Assembly (NCBI GenBank): GCA_035301345.1
Contig: DATGUM010000020.1
Span: forward strand, 1 to 16,977
Source: CALAMD01 sp035301345
GTDB lineage: Bacteria > Bacillota > Bacilli > Bacillales > Amphibacillaceae
Direction of reading: 5' to 3'
DNA: 16,977 nucleotides
The translations under genes and the position numbers were made by a program. Shown here piece by piece: positions 1-7,037 of the stretch; within the stretch, counting starts at the first letter, position 1, and every line of letters begins with the position of its first letter. The notes below the pieces were generated by a model. That model was not told where the DNA came from and did no database searches. It was given only the letters and a program-made list of their open reading frames with translations.

Positions 1-96
1 CTGATTTAATAAGCTTTTATTATTCTTCGTCAATCTACGTATATTTCACCTGCTCATTTAAATAAATACGTCAACTTGAAGCCATTTAAAGCTAAG

Positions 97-300
97 TTAA
101 TAACTAGAGCCTCTTAATCCCTTTAAAGCATAAACAACAGGTTGTCGAACCGTTCGGTTCAGATATGAAATGTTATCACGCGTTGATTCAATCACTTGTT
201 TAGAAAGTCGTTCTACAAAGTGTTTAGGTGGCTTCTCTTGGGCGTTATCTAGATTACTTACCGGTAATATCTCCTTGTAATGTTTGGATATCTTTTCCAT
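97..300 (-). pseudogene. Unrecognised reading-frame remnant in the left repeat
   Basis: This is a 67-codon open frame starting ATG and ending TAA just after GLRGSSY. The protein is basic and hydrophilic, with no membrane segment or signal peptide. The segment QEKPPKHFVERLSKQV is fully conserved in the right repeat copy, which then loses the frame through a 29-bp deletion. There is no convincing ribosome binding site, and an overlapping frame at 254–379 is also open, so the ATG here is probably fortuitous. The best reading is the 3' part of a former gene carried by the repeat, joined by a frameshift to the frame at 254–379. I do not recognise the family; a degraded transposase or other mobile-element protein is possible but unsupported. 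Confidence 0.45.
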
Positions 301-379
301 CCATTAATGCAACCATAACGTTACTAAACTTAGTAATTTCCTTCACTTGTAATCTATCCCGATATTCTTCGTGTGTAAA
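254..379 (-). pseudogene. 41-codon frame remnant upstream of and overlapping the 97–300 frame
   Basis: Minus-strand codons between a TAA at 380–382 and a TAA at 254–256 read FTHEEYRDRL, VKEITKFSNVM and MDGKDIQTL, with no gap. A GTG codon before KEITKF could be a start. The right copy keeps the same frame (VKEITKFCNVM, LMDGK) and ends a few codons further on after a 15-bp, frame-neutral deletion. Preservation of the frame in both copies suggests it was once coding. The continuation probably lies in the other frame (97–300), which would make the pair one frameshifted gene fragment. The function is unknown. Confidence 0.35.
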
Positions 380-664
380 TTAACTTGAACGAAAGAAATG
401 TACAGAGACGTCTGCGGGAATAGCCGTATCCGAAAATCCCTAATGCCGACACGATAGTGGAGGGATTAGAAGTTGATGGTGCGAAGAATGCACTTCAATT
501 CTTCGTGGACAAGCGAAGGACATTTCTGAAGTGGGAACTTTACACAATAAGTAGGGCATAGTCCCACAAACATTTTACTCATACGGTTTTGTTTCGTCCT
601 CTTTTTTCTGCTTCAAAAAATATAGTTTCTATCATATGACAGACAATGTAAGTAATAATAACGA

Positions 665-693
665 TTGTTGGAATGAAAAATAAACTGTATACT
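665..693 (+). promoter_or_regulatory. Sigma-A promoter of ytoI
   Basis: TTGTTG (665–670) and TATACT (688–693) are separated by exactly 17 bp. The predicted transcript start near 700 leaves a leader of about 30–40 nt before ytoI. The rest of 583–664, between the repeat edge and this promoter, shows no gene or other feature. Confidence 0.7.
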
Positions 694-729
694 ATGATTA
701 ATTTCATTTATTAGTACAGTTGAAAGTTG

Positions 730-2046
730 GTGAGTAAAATCGCTACGAAACATGAACAAATTATAAGACATATTGTGTCACTCGATATTGGTAGTAAAAT
801 ATCAGTGAGACAAATGGCTCGTGAGCTTGATGTGAGTGATGGTACAGCATACCGCGCAATAAAAGAAGCGGAAACTCAAGGGCTCGTGAGTACGATTGAA
901 CGCGTTGGAACCATTCGTATTGAAGAAAAGAAAAAAGAAAACTTTCAAAAATTAACATTTGCAGAAATAATAAATATCGTTGACGGACAAGTGCTCGGAG
1001 GAAGCAAAGGGCTTCATAAAACGTTAAATAAATTTTTAATCGGTGCGATGAAGTTGGAAGCTATGATGCAGTACACAGAAGCGGATTCTTTACTTATTAT
1101 TGGAAACCGAACGAAAGCTCAACAACTAGCGATTGAAAAAGGGGCAGCTGTTCTTATTACAGGAGGCTTCGATACAGAGGAGCATATTAAGCGATTAGCT
1201 GATGAACAAGAACTGCCGATTATGTCGACGAGTTATGATACATTTACTGTTGCTGCGATGATTAATCGAGCGATTTATGATCAACTAATTAAGAAAGAAA
1301 TAGTATTCGTTGAAGATATATTAACACCTATTCATCAATTGTATTACTTACACGAAAATGATTTAGCCTCTCGTTGGTTTGAAGTGAATGCACACTCGAC
1401 GCATACAAGATTCCCAGTGGCTGATGATGAGTTGCGCGTTAAAGGAATGGTGACAGCAAAAGATATTATCGGTAAAGATCAAAAGGTACAAATAAAACAA
1501 GTGATGACGAAAAATCCGATTGTCGTCCAATCGAAAACATCACTAGCTTACGTTGCACATATGATGGTTTGGGAAGGTATTGAAGTCGTTCCTGTTGTTG
1601 ATGATAATTCTGTGTTACAAGGAATCGTCACGCGCCAGGATGTCTTAAAAGCATTACAAGAAATTCAGCGCCAACCACAAGTTGGGGAGACGATTGAAGA
1701 TATTATTGCAAGCAATTTAAAATCAGTCGGTAAGAAAAACGAATTGTTTGAAGCGGAAGTCATTCCGCAAATGACGAATCAACTAGGAACATTATCTAGC
1801 GGGGTATTTACAGCGTTAGTCACAGAAGCGAGCAAACGATTTTTGCTTCATTTGAAAAAAGGGAACTTAGTCGTAGAAAATTTAACGGTTTACTTTATAA
1901 AACCTGTTCCAATTGATACGAAACTTCTCATTAAACCGAAGTTGCTTGAGGCAGGACGTATTTACGGGAAAATTGACGTAGAAATGTTCAGCGGAAAGAA
2001 ACTCGTTGGTAAAGGACTGTTGATGGTTCAATTGATCGATCGATAA
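730..2046 (+). CDS. ytoI: YtoI-like regulator: HTH, DRTGG, CBS pair, hotdog domain
   Basis: The product is a cytoplasmic protein of about 438 residues. It has an N-terminal winged-helix/HTH segment (about 12–65, SVRQMARELDVSDGTAYRAI), a DRTGG domain (about 72–190, with a GAAVLITGGFD core), two CBS motifs (about 193–315, including MVTAKDII and GIVTRQDVLKAL), and a C-terminal hotdog (thioesterase-like) domain (about 338–436). The order matches YtoI of Bacillus subtilis, whose function is not established to my knowledge. CBS pairs usually bind adenine nucleotides, and hotdog domains act on or bind acyl-CoA-type ligands, so a nucleotide- or acyl-CoA-sensing regulator is a reasonable inference. 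The start is uncertain. GTG at 730 and TTG at 727 lack a good ribosome binding site, while a GGTGAG at 729–734 is placed for the ATC codon at 739, exactly where the remembered homologue starts with M-ATKHEQ. Confidence 0.85.
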   Translation: MSKIATKHEQIIRHIVSLDIGSKISVRQMARELDVSDGTAYRAIKEAETQGLVSTIERVGTIRIEEKKKENFQKLTFAEIINIVDGQVLGGSKGLHKTLNKFLIGAMKLEAMMQYTEADSLLIIGNRTKAQQLAIEKGAAVLITGGFDTEEHIKRLADEQELPIMSTSYDTFTVAAMINRAIYDQLIKKEIVFVEDILTPIHQLYYLHENDLASRWFEVNAHSTHTRFPVADDELRVKGMVTAKDIIGKDQKVQIKQVMTKNPIVVQSKTSLAYVAHMMVWEGIEVVPVVDDNSVLQGIVTRQDVLKALQEIQRQPQVGETIEDIIASNLKSVGKKNELFEAEVIPQMTNQLGTLSSGVFTALVTEASKRFLLHLKKGNLVVENLTVYFIKPVPIDTKLLIKPKLLEAGRIYGKIDVEMFSGKKLVGKGLLMVQLIDR

Positions 2047-2092
2047 AAAAGGTAATTTCAGTCAAGAACAACATGTACTGAAATTACCTTTT
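2047..2092. terminator. Bidirectional terminator between ytoI and ytpI
   Basis: This is a perfect 16-bp stem (AAAAGGTAATTTCAGT at 2047–2062, ACTGAAATTACCTTTT at 2077–2092) with a 14-nt loop. It starts right after the ytoI stop codon. The outer A and T runs give a U tract on either strand. It lies between the convergent ytoI and ytpI genes and can serve both. Confidence 0.88.
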
Positions 2093-2131
2093 CCTCATTA
2101 TTAAGCTTTACGCTATTCGCTTTTTAAGTGA

Positions 2132-2428
2132 TTATTCATTAGGATGTAATCTTCGCCACTCTTTTTTATAATGAACCATTTCTTTGTATCCTCGAATGAT
2201 TTGCATACCCCCGAGAGCGAGGAAAACAAATCCGAAAAGCAATGAAACTTTTGTTTGATAAAAGATGTATTGATTAATCCCAAAGAAAAAGACGAAACCA
2301 CCGAGACAAATTCTTGCCTTTGCATTCGTATATACTTGAATTAACTCGTCTTTACTTCTTAAAATAGCTACTTTATAATAAATATACATAACAAGTGATA
2401 TAATAATAAAGAGCGCAAAAATAAACAT
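2132..2428 (-). CDS. ytpI: YtpI-family small membrane protein
   Basis: The product is 98 residues and resembles YtpI of Bacillus, a family of unknown function that normally sits between ytoI and nrnA. Three hydrophobic segments are visible: about 1–18 (FIFALFIIISLVMYIYY), about 40–57 (ICLGGFVFFFGINQYIFY), and about 62–80 (VSLLFGFVFLALGGMQII). A basic cytoplasmic-type tail follows. It lies on the opposite strand to every other intact gene here, convergent with ytoI and divergent from nrnA. ATG at 2426–2428 is chosen because a GAG-type ribosome binding site lies about 10 nt upstream and the hydrophobic segment begins at once. The frame at 2113–2325 on the same strand is only a shadow of this gene. 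Confidence 0.85.
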   Translation of the reverse strand: MFIFALFIIISLVMYIYYKVAILRSKDELIQVYTNAKARICLGGFVFFFGINQYIFYQTKVSLLFGFVFLALGGMQIIRGYKEMVHYKKEWRRLHPNE

Positions 2429-2477
2429 TCATAATCAACTCGCTTTATTTAATCAATTGATTTTTATTCTTCGTTTA

Positions 2478-2494
2478 TTGTAACGCTTTTACAA
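2478..2494. promoter_or_regulatory. Palindromic candidate operator between ytpI and nrnA
   Basis: TTGTAA-CGCTT-TTACAA is a perfect 6-bp inverted repeat with a 5-bp centre in the 117-bp divergent gap. It would overlap the -35 region of an nrnA promoter using TATTAT at 2514–2519 as -10. It resembles a CcpA cre box but has one base too many between the arms. The binding protein is unknown; the neighbouring YtoI is one candidate by proximity only. Confidence 0.4.
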
Positions 2495-2545
2495 CATTTT
2501 GGCTACATAAAGATATTATTGACCATTGAAAGTAGAGGTAAGTAA

Positions 2546-3505
2546 ATGATTATACAACAAATTATTCAAACAATTAAAGCATATGATACGATTATTATTC
2601 ATCGGCACGTGAGACCTGACCCAGATGCGTACGGGTCACAAGTCGGTTTAAAAGAAATAATAAAGGCATCCTTTCCAGCGAAGCACGTATACGCTGTTGG
2701 AGAAGAAGACCCGGCGCTAGATTACTTAGCGATGATGGATACAGTGACAGATGATTTATATAAAGAAGCATTAGTTATCGTTTGTGATACAGCTAATACA
2801 GAGCGTGTATGTGATCAAAGGTATCAGACAGGGCAAAAGCTCATTAAAATAGACCACCACCCAAACAATGATGCATACGGCGATTTATTATGGATTGATA
2901 CGAACGCATCGTCAACGAGTGAAATGATTTATGAACTGTTTTTAAATGGAAAAGAAGAAGGATTGAAAATGACTGATGCAGCTGCACGGTTAATTTACGC
3001 AGGAATTGTTGGCGATACAGGCCGGTTTTTATTTCCGAGTACGACGAATAAAACGTTCCGTTATGCTGCTGAACTCGTAGACTACTCATTTGATCGACAG
3101 TCATTATATGATGGTGCATACGATATTAAGCAAAATGTTGCTCGTTTGCGTGGGTATGTTTTGCAAAACTTTACACTGTCAGAAAGTGGTGTAAGTACGA
3201 TTCGTTTAACAAAAGACGTTTTAGATGCTCATGGCGTGACACCGTTAGAAACAGGTCAACTTGTCGGAGCACTTGGTGATATTGAAGGGATGTTAGCGTG
3301 GGCATTTTTTGTTGAAGAGAATGACAACCTTATTCGTGTACGGATTCGCTCAAAAGGACCAGTCATCAATGAAGTAGCTGCAAAATATAATGGTGGAGGA
3401 CATCCATTGGCTTCGGGAGCAACAATTTATGAGTGGGATGAAGCGAAGTCTGTTGAAGAGGATTTAGAAAAGGTTAGTAAAGCTTTTATGAATACGAGTG
3501 AATAA
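2546..3505 (+). CDS. nrnA: Bifunctional oligoribonuclease / pAp phosphatase NrnA
   Basis: The product is 319 residues, a normal length for the DHH/DHHA1 family. NrnA degrades 2–5-nt RNA fragments left by RNA decay and hydrolyses 3'-phosphoadenosine-5'-phosphate to AMP in the cytoplasm. Visible motifs are RHVRPDPDAYGSQ (20–32; D25 and D27 in the metal site), DTA (81–83), DHH (103–105), and the DHHA1 substrate loop GGGHPLASG (283–291). All catalytic positions appear intact. The ATG start has an AGAGG ribosome binding site 8 nt upstream. It is called ytqI in B. subtilis, where ytrI and ytrH follow. Here a terminator and dnaE follow directly. Confidence 0.95.
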   Translation: MIIQQIIQTIKAYDTIIIHRHVRPDPDAYGSQVGLKEIIKASFPAKHVYAVGEEDPALDYLAMMDTVTDDLYKEALVIVCDTANTERVCDQRYQTGQKLIKIDHHPNNDAYGDLLWIDTNASSTSEMIYELFLNGKEEGLKMTDAAARLIYAGIVGDTGRFLFPSTTNKTFRYAAELVDYSFDRQSLYDGAYDIKQNVARLRGYVLQNFTLSESGVSTIRLTKDVLDAHGVTPLETGQLVGALGDIEGMLAWAFFVEENDNLIRVRIRSKGPVINEVAAKYNGGGHPLASGATIYEWDEAKSVEEDLEKVSKAFMNTSE

Positions 3506-3518
3506 CTAAGTGTATGAA

Positions 3519-3569
3519 TAAAAACGGTTGGGATCATCTGTTTATTAGAGATGGGACTCAAGCGTTTTT
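3519..3569 (+). terminator. Probable terminator between nrnA and dnaE
   Basis: AAAAACG near 3519–3525 pairs with CGTTTTT near 3563–3569, and TTGGG (3528–3532) pairs with an ACTCAA-containing segment (3556–3561) with one G·U. The inner loop is poorly paired. It ends in a five-T run. Imperfect, but well placed 14 bp after the nrnA stop. Confidence 0.55.
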
Positions 3570-3610
3570 ACATTTTCGTGAATAGTGAAAGAGAATAGGT
3601 GTGATTAATC

Positions 3611-6600
3611 ATGTCATTTACTCATTTACAAGTAAGAAGTGGATATAGCTTTATGTCGAGTACGATTCAAATAAAGTCACTCGTAAAAAAAGCGAAAGAA
3701 GATGACTACCGAGCATTAGCTTTAACAGATGAGCATGTGTTGCACGGGGTTATACCTTTTTATCAAGCGTGTATAGAACATCAAATAAAGCCAATTATCG
3801 GAATGGCGACAACTCTTTCAGATGAACAGACAGAAGAAAAAGTCGTTCTCTTAGCAAAAAACAATCAAGGCTATGAACAATTAATGACGCTAAGTTCTTT
3901 ATTAAATGTTAACGGGTTAACGACACTTTCTTTAAAAGACTGTTCAAAATACGTTAGTGAGTTAATATGTATTTTTCATCCAGACAACTCATCGTTTAAA
4001 CGGCTCCTGATGAATGATGAATTTTCTTTAGCTTATGAACAGGTAAATAAATATCGTTCGTACTTTAATGAGGGAGATTTTTATTTAGGAGTAACTGAAA
4101 ATAATTTGACAGAACGGATGAAATCTTTCCATGAGCAATTCGCTATTCCCGCTGTTGCTTTAACAGACGTTCGCCATTTAAATCCAGACGATATAAGTGC
4201 CTATCGTAGTTTACGAGCTATGGATCAATCGACAACTTTATCTGATTTACCTGCAGAGGAACAGAGTAATTATTTTTATTCCAAACGTGAATTAGAACAG
4301 AGGTTTTCATCATTTTGGCCAACGTTACTGAAAGAATCGGAACGAATTGTCCGTTCGTGTCAGATAAATTTATCCTTTCAACAGGAACGTCTGCCATCAT
4401 TTCCGGTGCCAGATACATATGATGCAGCTAGCTATTTACGTTATCTTTGTGAAAAGCAATTAACGATTTATGATGAACGAAGTCGACAAGCGGCGTTGGA
4501 GCGGTTAAATCGAGAGTTGCGCGTCATTACTCAAATGAATTTTAGTGATTATTTTTTAATCGTCGCAGATTTTGTCGCTTACGCTAAAAAGAAACAGATT
4601 ATTGTCGGGCCAGGGCGTGGATCAGCGGCTGGATCAATTGTCGCTTATTTATTAGGAATAACGGCTGTCGATCCACTAAAATACAACCTTGTGTTTGAGC
4701 GCTTTTTAAATGAAAAAAGACAATCGTTACCTGATATTGACATTGATTTCTCAGACTATCGTCGCGATGAAGTGATGCAATATATCGGGAGAAAGTATGG
4801 ACATGATAAAGTTGCTCAAATTGGTACGTTCGGAACGTTTGGGAAATTATCGGCTATTAGAGAATTGATTAAAGTGCTAGCCATTGATGAAAAAGATGCG
4901 TCATATGTGATTAATAAAATGTCGATAAGTAAAAAGCAATCGATTACAGAAACATTAAAAGAATCCCACGATCTAAGTAACTATATTGATCAATCACACG
5001 CGCTTAAGCAGCTAGTAACGATAGCTAAGAAAATAGAAGGGTTACCGCGCTATTTTTCAACACATGCAGCAGGCGTCATTATTAGTGATGAACCTTTACG
5101 AACGTATACACCGTTATCTGAAGGGTCAGAGAAAACGGGTTTAAATGTCACACAATATGCGATGAATCCGTTAGAGTCACTCGGATTGCTAAAAATTGAT
5201 TTACTCGGTTTACGTAATTTAACGTTTGTTGAACAATTGTTGAAGCGTGTTAACCATCATGAAAAAACACAATTAACGATTGAAACGATAAATGAAGCGG
5301 ACGAGAAGACGTTTTCTTTACTGGCACATGGGATGACAAATGGCGTTTTCCAGTTAGAATCACCTGGGATGAAACAAGTACTTACAGATTTAAAACCAAA
5401 ATCATTCGAAGATATTGTCGCTGTTAATGCACTTTACCGACCAGGGCCAATGGAAGAGATTGCAACATACATTAACCGCAAAGAAAATCGTGAACAAGTG
5501 AGTTACGTTCATGAAGGCTTAAAAGAAATATTAGCTCCGACGTACGGGATTCTCATTTACCAAGAACAGTTGATTCAAATCATTCATAAAGTAACGAATG
5601 TCTCTTACGGGGAAGCAGATGTTATTAGACGGAAACTTATTGGCGCAAGTGAAGCAGAACGAAAAGAAATGTTCGTTAATCCTGCTGAAAAGAATGGCTA
5701 TGAGCGAGAAGTCTCTGAAAATATTTTACAATGGTTAATTGCTTTTGCTAACTATGGATTTAACCGTAGTCACGCAGTGTCATATAGTAAAATAACATAT
5801 GCTCTAGCGTATTTAAAAGCACATTATCCAGCGTACTTTTTTGCAGAATTATTAACGAATTCGCATAATCAAACGAAAAAAATTAATGAATATATCCAGG
5901 AAGCAAGAACGTTCTCTGTTCACGTCTTGCAACCATCGATTAATAAAAGTTATTTAACGCATCATGTTGAAAAAGGAAACGTTCGGTTAGGACTTCTTTT
6001 AATCAAAGGAATTAATGCACAAGATATCCAAAAAATAATTAATGAACGAAAAGAACGGGGGAAATTTTCAAGTTTATTTGATTTTTGTTCACGATTAGCG
6101 AATAAAGATATGAAGAAAAGGCAAATTGAACACCTTATTTATGCTGGAGCGTTTGATGATTTATTTTTAAATCGTAACAGCTTATTACAAACGCTTGACC
6201 GAGCGATGCGTGAATCAGAGTTGTTTATCGAATATACAGCTAATAATGATCAATCAAACCGAATGATTAAACTGACAGAAACGTATAAAGAAGTTGCAGA
6301 TTTTACGAAAATAGAAAAGTTACAACATGAAAAAGAATATTTAGGTATTTATATTTCAAGCCACCCACTAGAAAATTATCGGTCACTGTTAGCAAGTGAA
6401 CAATTTAAAGATAGCACCCAATTTTTAACGACAAATAATAGAAGGCACATTAAAGTAGCGGCTATCATTGACAATATGAGAGTTATTCGGACGAAGCGCG
6501 GGGAGTCAATGGCGTTTTTAGAAGTTAGTGATGAATACGGCATGATAAACGTCGTCGTATTTCCGAATGTTTTTCGAACAATTAGTTTATGGTTAACAGA

Positions 6601-6937
6601 AGAAAAACTCATTTTTATTGAAGGAAAAGTAGAAGAGAGACAAGGCAAAAAGCAGTTGATTGCTAATTATATTGATCAGTTCATAGAAGTTGAAGGAGAG
6701 CAGGCTAAAGAAACGTTACAATTGTTCATTAAAATGGCAGATAAAAATGCGGATGAATTGTTAAATGAGCTAAAGCGGATTGCCCAACTTTTTCCTGGTA
6801 AATCTCCTATTTATATTTATCAGACAGAAACGAAGCAAACGTATAAGCTGAGTGAAGCGTACAATATCGCATTAAATCCATTAGCACTTTACCATCTATA
6901 TAAAATCATTCATAAAGAAAATATCGTTATTCAATAA
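3611..6937 (+). CDS. dnaE: DNA polymerase III subunit alpha, DnaE type
   Basis: The product is 1108 residues, close to B. subtilis DnaE and clearly not PolC, because no exonuclease domain is inserted in the PHP region. In Firmicutes DnaE extends RNA primers before hand-off to PolC. Domains in order: N-terminal PHP (about 4–200); polymerase palm with GPGRGSAAGS at 333–342, PDIDIDF at 374–380 (D377 and D379 by analogy the catalytic pair) and SFEDIVAVNALYRPGP with D601 as the third Asp; fingers with GFNRSHAVSY; helix-hairpin-helix (about 795–830); and OB-fold (about 947–1020). The PHP metal-binding motif is degenerate, LQVRSGYS instead of an HxH form, so PHP-based proofreading is probably absent. 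The start has an AGGTG-type ribosome binding site. Confidence 0.96.
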   Translation: MSFTHLQVRSGYSFMSSTIQIKSLVKKAKEDDYRALALTDEHVLHGVIPFYQACIEHQIKPIIGMATTLSDEQTEEKVVLLAKNNQGYEQLMTLSSLLNVNGLTTLSLKDCSKYVSELICIFHPDNSSFKRLLMNDEFSLAYEQVNKYRSYFNEGDFYLGVTENNLTERMKSFHEQFAIPAVALTDVRHLNPDDISAYRSLRAMDQSTTLSDLPAEEQSNYFYSKRELEQRFSSFWPTLLKESERIVRSCQINLSFQQERLPSFPVPDTYDAASYLRYLCEKQLTIYDERSRQAALERLNRELRVITQMNFSDYFLIVADFVAYAKKKQIIVGPGRGSAAGSIVAYLLGITAVDPLKYNLVFERFLNEKRQSLPDIDIDFSDYRRDEVMQYIGRKYGHDKVAQIGTFGTFGKLSAIRELIKVLAIDEKDASYVINKMSISKKQSITETLKESHDLSNYIDQSHALKQLVTIAKKIEGLPRYFSTHAAGVIISDEPLRTYTPLSEGSEKTGLNVTQYAMNPLESLGLLKIDLLGLRNLTFVEQLLKRVNHHEKTQLTIETINEADEKTFSLLAHGMTNGVFQLESPGMKQVLTDLKPKSFEDIVAVNALYRPGPMEEIATYINRKENREQVSYVHEGLKEILAPTYGILIYQEQLIQIIHKVTNVSYGEADVIRRKLIGASEAERKEMFVNPAEKNGYEREVSENILQWLIAFANYGFNRSHAVSYSKITYALAYLKAHYPAYFFAELLTNSHNQTKKINEYIQEARTFSVHVLQPSINKSYLTHHVEKGNVRLGLLLIKGINAQDIQKIINERKERGKFSSLFDFCSRLANKDMKKRQIEHLIYAGAFDDLFLNRNSLLQTLDRAMRESELFIEYTANNDQSNRMIKLTETYKEVADFTKIEKLQHEKEYLGIYISSHPLENYRSLLASEQFKDSTQFLTTNNRRHIKVAAIIDNMRVIRTKRGESMAFLEVSDEYGMINVVVFPNVFRTISLWLTEEKLIFIEGKVEERQGKKQLIANYIDQFIEVEGEQAKETLQLFIKMADKNADELLNELKRIAQLFPGKSPIYIYQTETKQTYKLSEAYNIALNPLALYHLYKIIHKENIVIQ

Positions 6938-6944
6938 ATTTGAA

Positions 6945-6973
6945 TTGTGAGAATTCATTTTTAGCGGTATAAT
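6945..6973 (+). promoter_or_regulatory. Sigma-A promoter of the malic enzyme gene
   Basis: TTGTGA (6945–6950) and a consensus TATAAT (6968–6973) have a 17-bp spacer. The transcript would start near 6980, about 58 nt before the coding start. The dnaE stop lies just upstream at 6937 with no terminator before this promoter, so read-through from dnaE is possible. Confidence 0.82.
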
Positions 6974-7037
6974 GTTTATCATATGTGAATAAATGGAACG
7001 GAATGAATAAACAATATGAGTTAAGGGAGTTTAATAG

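Larger units (their letters stand above)
34..582 (-). repeat. Left copy of a ~0.5-kb inverted repeat (decayed element)
   Basis: Its reverse complement matches 16415–16920 along almost the whole length, from an inner edge reading ATGAGTAAAATG to an outer edge ending in ATATACGTAGA. Identity by eye is high, with blocks of more than 40 identical bases. This copy is about 43 bp longer; the other has deletions of roughly 15 and 29 bp. The inner ~200 bp look non-coding and contain a perfect 8-bp hairpin (CGAAGAAT at 482–489, ATTCTTCG at 498–505) and the palindrome AGACGTCT at 406–413. The outer ~350 bp carry short broken reading frames on the minus strand. I see no terminal inverted repeats, no target-site duplication and no recognisable transposase, so it is called a repeat and not an insertion sequence. 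The family was not identified. Confidence 0.9.

Noticed and set aside
463..582. A 38-codon minus-strand frame starting MSKMFVG at the inner edge of the left repeat
   Set aside because: The right copy has a 1-base deletion that stops the frame after about 13 codons, and no good ribosome binding site precedes it, so it is probably not coding.
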